Shown piece by piece: positions 53,485-63,300 of a stretch of 64,000 nt of DNA (the stretch's first letter is position 1; each line of letters begins with the position of its first letter). The stretch is from Ralstonia sp. UBA689 (GTDB lineage Bacteria > Pseudomonadota > Gammaproteobacteria > Burkholderiales > Burkholderiaceae). A model generated the notes under the pieces. The model searched no databases. It was not told the DNA's origin and was given only the letters and a program-made list of their open reading frames with translations. The translations under genes and the position numbers were made by a program. Location of the stretch: the NCBI RefSeq assembly GCF_002298975.1, contig NZ_DBMV01000001.1:310001-374000 (forward strand), written 5' to 3'.

Positions 53485-54066
53485 ATGAAATTCGGAATTT
53501 CAGTTCTGTTGATTTCTTGTCTTTGGACTGCTTCCCCCGCGTTTGCGCAGTTCAAAGAGCCAACGAAGGGCGACCGTTTGGATCAGGCGGTTGCAGCGAA
53601 TCCGAAAGCCGTATCAATCAACCTCACGCAACGGAAAGTGGTGAAGGATGAGCGGGGGAGGGAGAAGTGGATTGAGGCCAGTCAAGTTCGCCCGCACGAC
53701 GTGATCGAGTATCGAGCGACTTACGTTAACACAAGTGATAAGTCGGTAAAGGGCATGACCGCGACTTTGCCCATTCCTGAGGGGATGGAGTATTTGCCGC
53801 AAAGTGCCCTGCCAGCGGTTGGTGTGCAGGTCACTGCTGCCGACGGAGTGTTTGCTACAGAACCGCTCGTGCGCAAACTCTCTGACGGAAAAGTGGTGCC
53901 CGTAGCTTATGGCGAGTACCGCATGCTGCGTTGGAATATCGGGCAAATGGCTCCTGGCGCAACAGTCGTGGTGAGTGCTCGAGTTAAGGTGCAGGCGGTC
54001 GTTCCAAAGGCCGACAACAACAGCGCAGGGGTTTCTCCTCCGACCTCTTCGGCTGCCAAGCCGTAA
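53485..54066 (+). CDS. Exported DUF11-like single-module protein (193 aa)
   Basis: 193 aa from the ATG at 53485; a TTG at 53467 would add six residues. Signal peptide MKFGISVLLISCLWTASPAFA with an Ala-x-Ala cleavage site. The mature part has one DUF11/Ig-like module: RPHDVIEYRATYVNTSDKSV, TATLPIPEGMEYLPQSALPA, RWNIGQMAPGATVVVSARVK. The tail is Ser/Pro rich. DUF11 modules occur in large bacterial surface proteins. It precedes the two large DUF11 proteins on the same strand and may be a subunit or cap of the same structure. Confidence 0.82.
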   Translation: MKFGISVLLISCLWTASPAFAQFKEPTKGDRLDQAVAANPKAVSINLTQRKVVKDERGREKWIEASQVRPHDVIEYRATYVNTSDKSVKGMTATLPIPEGMEYLPQSALPAVGVQVTAADGVFATEPLVRKLSDGKVVPVAYGEYRMLRWNIGQMAPGATVVVSARVKVQAVVPKADNNSAGVSPPTSSAAKP

Positions 54067-54215
54067 AACCGGGTCGCCTTACTTCCCTCCCCCTCCCCCG
54101 TCTATCTCGTTTTTCTTCCCAACATAGTGTTGCGGTCCCACCGCAGTAACGGGTTGGGAGTCTTGTCATGCCGTCCTTTAACAGGATCGGCTCGTTTTCC
54201 ACTAGGAGAAATCAC

Positions 54216-57176
54216 GTGAAATCTTCGTGCCCACGACGGTACTCCGGTTGCAAGCCGGCCGTATCTTGGGCGGCGGCGGTCGCGCTGACCTTGGACTTTC
54301 TGTTCTTAGGAAGTGCTGATGTCTTTGCTGCCGCCCCTCCCGCTAGCACGATTATTGGCAATCAAGCGACAGCGGCATACCTTGATCCCAATGGTTTGGC
54401 ACAAACCGCAACCTCGAACATCGTGCAAACGACTGTTCAACAGGTTGGGGCATTCACTCTGGATGGCAATGCGCAAGTCACCAGTACGGTTGTCAACACC
54501 AAGGTTGGCGCAGCGGGGAGCGTAGTTTATGCACCTCACGTGCTGACCAACACTGGTAATGGTTCTGACACGTTCACCATTAGTGTGGCGCCTAGCTCCA
54601 CTGGATTTTCGAGCGTCGCAGTCTATGCGGATGCCAATTTCGATGGCCTACCTGATAGCACGACGGCACTGTGTTCGGTGACGTCGAATGCGACATGCTC
54701 GGTGCCGGCTCAAACTGTCGCGGGCAGTAATGGGCAGTTCGGCTTTGTCGTCGCGTACGCGATTCCGAGTTCGGTGAATGGTGCTGCCGCACCGTATGCA
54801 TCGGCGACAGTTACGGCTGTGCCGGGAACGCCGGCTCTCTACACAGACCCCAACAAGTCCGCTGCTGACGTCGACAATGTCAATACGTCTACCACGGCGG
54901 CCTTCAACGTTACGAAGGCCGTAGCTCAGCCGCAGAATGGCATCGCAGCGCCTGGCGGCGGTGCGTGGCCAACGGCATCCACGACAGGTAAGCGCTCGTC
55001 ATCGCCTTCATGTCCAACCGTGTGGTCCGCTGGTTTGGCTTCGTCGCCTTCGTGCCAATACACCGTGTACACGTTGGCGTATAGCAATACAGGCGGTGCG
55101 TCGGGGCGGTTCAACCTCCAGGATGCGATTGGCAGGGGTGCGACTGTGGGTATGACCTACGTTGCCGGGTCCGCTGTCTGGAGCAATGCGTCGGGTACTG
55201 CGATGGGCGATGGCCCCGGAGGCGATCCCTCGGGCGTCGATTTCCAGGTCACCGGCGGTGTAATGACCTTCGTCGATAACGACGTGCCGGTGAGTGCGAC
55301 GCGCAGCGTGAGCTTCGTGGTGTTGATCAACAATACCTCGAGTGTGGGAACCACGGCTACCAACAACATCGCCACCTTCAATCCGCTGGATGCGAAAGGT
55401 GCGACGGCTGCTGCGCCTGTGGGTGTCACGAACTCAACCACCAATGGTGCGCCGTTCACTGTGCAGGGAACGTACAGCATCGCGTTGGGGGCGGCAGCGT
55501 CGACTGCCAATACGGCGAAAGATTCGGTTGTCGGTGCGCCCAATGCTGGCTCTGCGGACACGACCACGGTCACGAATGGTTCGGCGGGTATGAGCGTGTC
55601 ATTCACCCAGGTTGTCTATAACCGGGGTAACGCGACGGACACCGTCAATATCAACAGCGCGAATCCTGGATCTGCCGGTGGGAACGCATTCCCGACGGGT
55701 ACGACTTTCTCGTACTACAAGGCGGACGGTGCGACCCAGCTGTTTGATACCAACGGTGATGGCCTACCCGATACTGGCCCGATTGAGGCTGGAAATTCGG
55801 TCACCATTGTTGTGAAGGCGACATTGCCTGCGACGGTCGCTGCGGGCTCCAATCTGAATTACTCCTTGACTGTGACCGGCACGTCTGTAGGGGATAGTAC
55901 TCAGATTGATGCCACGCACGATGTCCTGACCAACGTCACGGGCGCTCTGGTTGACCTCACGCATAGCGCCGGGGGCACTGCAACGGGACCCGGATCGGAT
56001 TCGGGGACGGGGCCGAGCACCGCGCCGACCGTCACCAATACGATTCCGGCGGGGCAGACCACGACGTTCCCACTCTTTGTGACCAACAACGATAGCGTTG
56101 ACAACAGCTATTCGATTGCTGCGAGCAACACGGCAAGCTTCCCTGGGGCACTGCCGGCTGGGTGGGTGGTCAAGTTCGTGGCGGGCAACGTGACGGCTGC
56201 CAACTGTGCTTCCGCACCGGCGACGACTTCGGTAGCGGTGAGTGCAGGTCAGCAGTCCGAGGTGACCGCTTGTATCTCGGTGCCTGTAACACAAGCACCG
56301 CTGACGGCACAATCGATTTACTTTCAAGTCAAGTCCAACGCCCCGGCATCTTCTGGCGCGCTTGTACTGGATACCAGTTTTGACGCGGTGACAGTCACGG
56401 CTGCTGCAGCGACCTATGCCGCAACACTCACGCCGAACAACAGCGGTCAGCTCGGTAGTGGTGGTTCGGTTGCGTATGCCCATACGCTGACCAACACCGG
56501 CACCGGTGCGTGTACCGGGCCCTACACCGTGTCGGCTTCGCTGCCTGCAGCTGATGTCAGTGCAGGCTGGACAACGGCGATTTATCTCGACACGAACTTC
56601 AACGGTGTGCTTGACGGAGCCGACACGCTTGTGACGGGTCCAGTTCCCGGCCCGCTGGCCGCAGGCGCTACGCAAGCCATGCTGGTCAAGGTCTTTGGCC
56701 CAGGTGGTGCAACTGCGGGGGCAACCTCCACCGCCACGGTAACGGTAACGTTCCCGAACGGGGCCGCTTCGTGTGGTGCGCCGTCCGCAACCGATCAGTC
56801 GACCGTGGTTGCAGGTCAAATTCGACTGAACAAGACGCAAGCGTTGGATGCGTCCTGTAACGGTACGGTGGGTTCGCAGAGTGCCAATCCGATTGGTGGT
56901 GCAAAACCGGGGCAGTGCATCGTGTATCAGGTGACTGCGACCAACCAGGGTACCGGGACATTGACCAATCTGAGCATCAACGACGCGTTTCCAGCGTACA
57001 CGAGTCTCAATACTACGCAACCGAGCGTCAAGTGTACGTCCTCTGGCATTACACCGGCATTTAGCGATGCAGTCTTTACGTCGACGGCTACATCGGTGAG
57101 CTGTGGTGGCGGCAATAACTCGGTTTCACCTGGGGCGGAAGCCACGATGACTTTCGAATTGAAGATCAACCAATAG
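54216..57176 (+). CDS. Large secreted DUF11/Ig-like repeat protein (986 aa)
   Basis: 986 aa from a GTG at 54216, set by AGGAGA six bases upstream; an ATG at 54168 lacks such a site. Signal peptide ends near residue 40 (ADVFAAAPP). The rest is a chain of about six Ig-like modules marked by N-T/x-G turns: VLTNTGNGSDTFTI, YSNTGGASGRFNLQDA, VYNRGNATDTVNI, VTNNDSVDNSYSIAA, LTNTGTGACTGPYTV and NQGTGTLTNLSINDAFPAYT. Calcium-type loops recur (DANFDGLPD, DTNGDGLPD, DTNFNGVLDGAD). Very rich in Thr, Ser, Ala, Gly and Val. No LPxTG, autotransporter or RTX signal at the C terminus, which ends in a beta-strand. Likely a secreted or surface fibre protein. Confidence 0.88.
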   Translation: MKSSCPRRYSGCKPAVSWAAAVALTLDFLFLGSADVFAAAPPASTIIGNQATAAYLDPNGLAQTATSNIVQTTVQQVGAFTLDGNAQVTSTVVNTKVGAAGSVVYAPHVLTNTGNGSDTFTISVAPSSTGFSSVAVYADANFDGLPDSTTALCSVTSNATCSVPAQTVAGSNGQFGFVVAYAIPSSVNGAAAPYASATVTAVPGTPALYTDPNKSAADVDNVNTSTTAAFNVTKAVAQPQNGIAAPGGGAWPTASTTGKRSSSPSCPTVWSAGLASSPSCQYTVYTLAYSNTGGASGRFNLQDAIGRGATVGMTYVAGSAVWSNASGTAMGDGPGGDPSGVDFQVTGGVMTFVDNDVPVSATRSVSFVVLINNTSSVGTTATNNIATFNPLDAKGATAAAPVGVTNSTTNGAPFTVQGTYSIALGAAASTANTAKDSVVGAPNAGSADTTTVTNGSAGMSVSFTQVVYNRGNATDTVNINSANPGSAGGNAFPTGTTFSYYKADGATQLFDTNGDGLPDTGPIEAGNSVTIVVKATLPATVAAGSNLNYSLTVTGTSVGDSTQIDATHDVLTNVTGALVDLTHSAGGTATGPGSDSGTGPSTAPTVTNTIPAGQTTTFPLFVTNNDSVDNSYSIAASNTASFPGALPAGWVVKFVAGNVTAANCASAPATTSVAVSAGQQSEVTACISVPVTQAPLTAQSIYFQVKSNAPASSGALVLDTSFDAVTVTAAAATYAATLTPNNSGQLGSGGSVAYAHTLTNTGTGACTGPYTVSASLPAADVSAGWTTAIYLDTNFNGVLDGADTLVTGPVPGPLAAGATQAMLVKVFGPGGATAGATSTATVTVTFPNGAASCGAPSATDQSTVVAGQIRLNKTQALDASCNGTVGSQSANPIGGAKPGQCIVYQVTATNQGTGTLTNLSINDAFPAYTSLNTTQPSVKCTSSGITPAFSDAVFTSTATSVSCGGGNNSVSPGAEATMTFELKINQ

Positions 57177-57190
57177 TGCCTAGGTAAGCG

Positions 57191-57259
57191 TTGCCTCTAT
57201 TCGTCCCGTGCGAATAAGAGGATTGGAAAGGGCCAGCGAATCTCTTTTTTCGCTGCCCT
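57191..57259 (+). promoter_or_regulatory. Two tandem hairpins between the DUF11 genes
   Basis: First stem: CCTCTATTCG (57194-57203) with CGAATAAGAGG (57211-57221), one bulge. Second: GGAAAGGGCCAGCG (57225-57238) with CGCTGCCCTTTCC (57251-57263), one bulge and a loop containing TTTTTT. Neither is followed by a T-run, so they are not classical terminators; they may lower expression of the downstream gene or protect the upstream mRNA. Confidence 0.5.
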
Positions 57260-57381
57260 TTCCTGCGAGTTGCTGCCTGTTGGCAGAGCTCTTAGGAAAG
57301 GGCGTTCGGCATCCAGAAGAGTCTTCGACGAATTGCTGCAGGGCCGACCTTCTGAATAAGAAATTGTGCGAGCACTCTGTA

Positions 57382-60300
57382 ATGAAAAGGAAAACTCTTC
57401 AGATTCGGGCGAGGGTCTGGATTTGGGTCATTCTGATCTGTTTGATCGAGGCAGCGCTGACTGCCGAAAAATCGCTTGCGGCACCAGCGGCTGCGGGTTC
57501 GGTGTTGCATAGCGTTGCCTTAGCGACCTATGTACCGAGCGGCCATACGCAAACGGAGACAATCTACTCCAATAGAGTCGATGCGACGATCGCGGCAATC
57601 GATGCATTGTCGCTCACACAGAGCCAGTCGGTCGCCCGCCCGGCCGGTGCGACTGCCACTCTTTCGCATGTACTGACCAATACCGGCAATACGACTTCAA
57701 GCTATTTTTTGAATTGGAGCAATGGCGGTGATGGGTGTTCCGGTGCGAATTACCTATTGAGTGGATTGCGCGTTGTGCGAGACGTGAATGCCAACGGTGT
57801 CGTTGATGCTGGCGAGCCGCCGTTGGCACTGAATTCGGCGAACTCGCTCACGTTGAATCCTGGCGAGAGTGCTGTCTTGTTGGTGCAGGGTGCGGTGCCC
57901 TCGGGCGCTTCCGGAACCGCCTGCTTGAATCTCAAGGTTGTGAGCGGCACGCAAGCTGTTTCGGCGAGCAATGTTGACACGATCAGCGCGGGCAATACGG
58001 CGGTATTTGCGCTGACGAAGTCGGCGAGCATCCGTGGCGGCATTGTCGTGCCGGGCAATAGCCGAGTTGATTTCACGGTAAAGGGGGTGAATATTGGTAC
58101 GCAGCCCGTACAGGCTACGGGAACTGCCGCTGCAGGGGCAACCCCCATCACCGTCAACGGCACACCCGCTTCTCTGATCCTGCTCAGGGATCAGGTTCCG
58201 GCTGGTACGCAGTACATCATGGGATCGCTGCAAAGCTCAGCCACCAATGCTCTGAAGCTGTTTCGGCTGCCGGGCGATGCCCCTTTCGCATACCGGGCAG
58301 GCTCCGACGATGCCTCGGCAGTTGAAGTTGCGATCGGGATTCCGTCTCCATCAGTTATTGTGCCGAACGCGTCGATCCAGATGCAGTTTGCGGTCAATGT
58401 GCTATCGGGTGCCGCTGGCGGTATCACGAATCTTTCACAGGCCTACTATAACGACGGGACCCAGGCAGTCGTCTCACCATCCAATACGGTGGTGATCCCC
58501 ATTAGCAGCACGCGTTTGGGTGTGGCCAATGCTGCCTCATCTTCGATTCTCAATGCCGATGGTGCGGCTAACGAGACCGAAGACGTTACGTTCAGTGTGC
58601 GCGTCAAGAACTACGGTACTGAGTGGTTGTATGACTTGGCGCTACTCGACGTGCTGGAGGGTAACGCGGCAACGCAGTTTGGTACCTACGTATCGACGGC
58701 GATACCCGCGGCCAATCAGTTTGCGATTGTGCCGGGTTCGCTGCGGATGAGTCAGCCCAATGGGGGTGTCAGGGGAACCGTTGGCGCTGTCAATCCTGGA
58801 TTCAGCGGTACGGCTTCGAATGCCAATTTGCTTGCGCCGGGTGCCGTATTGCCCCCAGGGGGAGAGTTCACGGTTCAATTTGCGGTTCGCTTTCACTTGG
58901 CTGGGCGTGCAGGCACCCTCTACAACTTGGTTAAGGGTCAAGCGGCAATCGCTCCCGGGGGGGCTGCCAGTGTGTTTGATGACTCTGTCGACGGAACGGA
59001 TCCAGACCCGGATGCGGACGGCAATCCACATAACAACGGCTCGCCGACCCCCATCGCTACACAGCTCCCAGGGTTGTCGATTGCCAAAACTGTGTCGCTA
59101 CCGCGCAGGGTCGGCGACGGTACGTTCGACCTCGATTTCACCTTTCTGGTGACGAATACTGGTCAGGCCATGGCCCCCAATATACGGGTGCTGGACAACC
59201 TGAACTGTGCGTTCGACATGGATTTGCCGACAGGGCAGATTGCATCCTGGCGGCTTCAGTCTCCAGTGCGGTCTGCTAAAGGCATCCTTAGTGCCGCAAC
59301 AGCCTATACGGGGAACGCGGCATGCGATCGTAGCAGGCAAAACAGCGCCGACCCTTACCAAATCCCCACCGAGTCCAACCTGTCTCTGGTGGAGGGGAAC
59401 CATTCACTTGCTCCGGGGCAATCCGAGCAGCTTGCTTTCACGGTGCGCGTCACAGAGAAGCCGAATATCGCAAGCTCGCGTGTAGCGTTTACCAATAAAG
59501 CGTGGGCGGCAAGCCTCAGCCAGAACAGTCTCAACGTAACGCCTTCCATGGTGTTGGCTGCGGCGGCTTCGAGCGCCACCGGAATGCTGATGGACCCACA
59601 GGGCACAGTCTATGATTCTGTGACCCGGCAACCGATCGCCGGAGCCATCGTGACCCTCTCGCGCCAGTCTTGTACTGGCGGTATGTCCACCGTTATTCAG
59701 CCTGACGAAATCCTTGAAGGTAACTCTGGCACCTATACGTATGGCGCCAAGGGCAGCGTCTCGATGGTCACCGGAGCAGCCGGGACATGGCAGTTCGCTA
59801 TGTTGTCTACGCCTGCCTCCAGCAAGTGCACCTATACGCTCACCGTGACGCCGCCTGCGGGCAGCGGCTACGTCTACCCGTCACAGCGCATTCCCAGTAC
59901 GGCTGGCGTTTTCTCGTCGTGTGGTGCCATTGTTCCCCACAGTGGGCCACCGAAAGGCTCAGACCCGACGACTTACTACACGTCAATTGTGATGGGGCCG
60001 AACGGTGATGGTACGCACTGTAATGCGGAGCACCTGCACATTCCGCTGGATGCGGGTAGCCAGAGTGGTTTGGTACTGCGCAAAGACGGCAGCAAGAAGC
60101 AAGTCGATTTCGGGGATTTCCTGGATTTTGCACTGACGGTAACCAACAAGACGGGCGCCCCCATCACGGGGGTGACTTTTACCGATACGCTGCCGCCAGG
60201 TTTTGCCTACGTGTCTGGCAGCAGTCGTTTGAATGGTGCGGTGGGTACCGATCCGCAAGGCGGAGCTGGCCCTAAATTGGTCTGGAGTCTGCCAACAGCA

Positions 60301-63300
60301 CAGTTGGCAGTCGATCAGTCACTGATGGTGCGGTACCGCATCCGCGTGGGTGTGGGTGCCCGGATTTCGGGCAATGCAACCAACCGAGCGATGGCAACGT
60401 CTGGGGTGCTGCAGTCCAATCAAGCAACCTTCACTGTACGCGTCAACGGCGAAGTGTTCTCAGACGAGGCATACGCGTTCGGCAAGGTATTCATGGACTG
60501 CAACCGTGATCGTATGCACAGTGGTGCAGACGAGATCGGGGTGCCTGGCGTACGGTTGTGGCTGGAGGACGGAACGAATGTTGTGACTGACGGCGAGGGC
60601 AAGTGGAGCCTATATGGATTGCGCCCGCAGACTCACGTGCTGCGCGTTGACGAAACGACCCTACCCATGGGCGTCACGCTTGAGCTGCTGGACAATCGCA
60701 ACGCAGACAATCCCGCGAGCCGCTTCCTTGACTTGAAGAACGGCGAGTTCCAGAAGGCCAATTTTCCGTTGCTTGGCTGCCAGGACCCGAAGGTCATGAA
60801 GGATGTACGGGCACGCCGGGCACTGGTAGACAAGCGGGCGGACGCCGAGGGTGAGGCGATGATCCGCGCACGCCTGGACCCGCAGAACCGCGTGGCAGCT
60901 CCGGTCGACACGCGAGGGATGCCGGCATCCGGTCAGATCAATGGTGCGGGTGCAGGCGCATCCCAACCGCAGTCCTCCGGTTCGCTGATCCAGTTGCCCG
61001 CCGGTGCGTCCGGTGCGAACGACAGTTTCATCAACGGCACAGGTAGTGCAAGCGGAATGACTGGCACGCTGGGTTCCGCAAAACAGATGGGCTTCGCTCC
61101 GGGGCGGGATGCGTCAGGTGCGATGGCAGGTTCGCCTGTCAGTAGCGCCCTAGCAGGAACTGGGAACGCCGATTCCACAGTGTCCGCTGCGCAGAATAGT
61201 CGACTTGCGCCAAACGCAACGCCTTTGTTCCCACAAGGCGCACCCGGGGTCATCGAGCTGGAGACGCTTTTGCCATCGCTTGACAGTGCGCCGGGCTTTT
61301 TGGAACTGAAGGACCACGATACCGTGCTCGCGCAGAGTATCAATGTGCGGGTCAAGGGGCCTGCAGGCACCGTATTGCGGTTGAGCGTCAACGGTGTGGC
61401 AATCGATTCCAAACGCGTGGGTAAGAAGGCTACGTTGGGCAAGACCGGAACGACCGCCTGGGAGTATATCGGCGTGACCTTGAAGCCGGGCATCAACCGG
61501 TTACGTCTGGAGGTGGTTGACGAGTTCGGCATTGTTCGTGCCGAGCCTCAGGAAATCGCGATTACAGCACCAGACAAACTTGGCCAGATTCTCGTCGATG
61601 TTCCAACCGGCGCACGCGCCGACTTGCGTACGCCTGTTCCAGTGATCGTGCGGTTGACTGACGCTACGGGCGTCCCGATCACTGCGCGCACGCAATTGAC
61701 GCTGGAAGCCGATGCCGGCCGCTGGCAGGAGGACGATCTCAACTCCAGCGAGCCCGGGCATCAGGTGTTTCTTGATGGCGGAGAGGGAACTTATCACCTG
61801 ATCCCCCCTGGCACGCCTGGTGACGTGCGGATTCGAGTGTCTGCTTCGGAATTTGTGAAGGACGTGCGGTTGAGTCTGCTCCCTGACCTGCGGCCCATGA
61901 TCGCCGTTGGTGTGGTCGAGGGCACCTTCGATTTGTCCCGTCGGGGCACGCTTGCTGTCGGCCAGATCCCAGCGGGGGCTGCCTTCGAGCAGGAGCTCGC
62001 CGCAGTGGGCGACGCAGATTCCGATAATCGTTTGGGAGGGCGTGCAGCCTTCTTCCTCAAGGGTGCAATCAAGGGCGAGTATCTGCTGACTGCCGCTTTA
62101 GACACAGGAAAGTCCAGCCAGCAACGGTTGTTCCGTGATATTCGGCCAGACGAGTTCTATCCCATCTATGGCGACGCTTCGGTACGCGGGTTCGATGCAC
62201 AGAGTTCGCAGCGCCTGTATGTTCGCATCGACAAGGGGCGCTCGTACCTGCTGTATGGTGACTTCACCAGCGCCAGCAGCGAGGAGGTCCGCAAGCTCAG
62301 CCAGACCAACCGCACTCTGACTGGCCTGAAAAGCGTCTATCAGACCGAGGACATGCGTGTTACGAGCTACGTGTCGCGTACCGCGCAGACCCAGGAAATT
62401 GACGAGTTTCCTGCCAATGGGACATCAGGCCCTTACTACCTGTCGGTCGGCAGCGGTGGTTTCGTGGAGAACAGCGAAATCGTCGAGGTCATCATTCGGG
62501 ACCGCAGTCAACCCAATCTGATCTTGCAACGTACCACGATGACTCGCTTCGTCGACTATACGATCGAGCCTCTCTCCGGGCGCTTGCTGTTCACGCACCC
62601 GATTGCCTCGGCGGATGCCAGCCTGAACCCACAGTCGATCCGCGTGACGCTCGAGGTTGATAGCGGCGGGGCCAAATACACCGTCGCAGGCGTCGATGCG
62701 CAGTTCAAGGTCCGGGACAACCTGCAACTTGGGGTCGTGGCCAATACGGACGAGGACCCCCGCAACCGTCACAAGCTTGCCGCGGTGACAGGCTTGGCGC
62801 GTGTCGACGCCAATACGTCTGTGGCGGCGGAAGTGGTGCGTACAGATTCCGACCTCAAGGGTTCCGGCGGCGCGGGGCGCATCGAAGTGCGTCATCAGGA
62901 TGAGGCCCTGGCTGTGACGGGGCAAATCGCACGCTCGTCGATCTCCTTCGACAATCCAGCGGCCGGCTTCGCGGCCGGTCGTACCGAGGGCTCCGCACGG
63001 GCGGAGTACCGCGTTGACCCAACGCTCGCGGTTCGTTCGGAGGCACTCTATAGCAAGGATGCGTTGACCGAAGGGGCGACCCGAGGGGTGACCAGTAGCT
63101 TGCTCAAGCGCTTTAACGACATCCTGTCAGCCGAGGTGGGCTTGCGTTATGGCGTCACCAGTTCAACGAGCACGGCCTCACTTTTTAACTATAGCCAGGT
63201 GTCCAGCTACAACGGCGCATTCGGTTCAAGTCAAACCGGATCTTCCGTGACGACGCTGGGTTCCGTGGCCAATGCAGCCAATGGCATCAATAGTAGCCAG

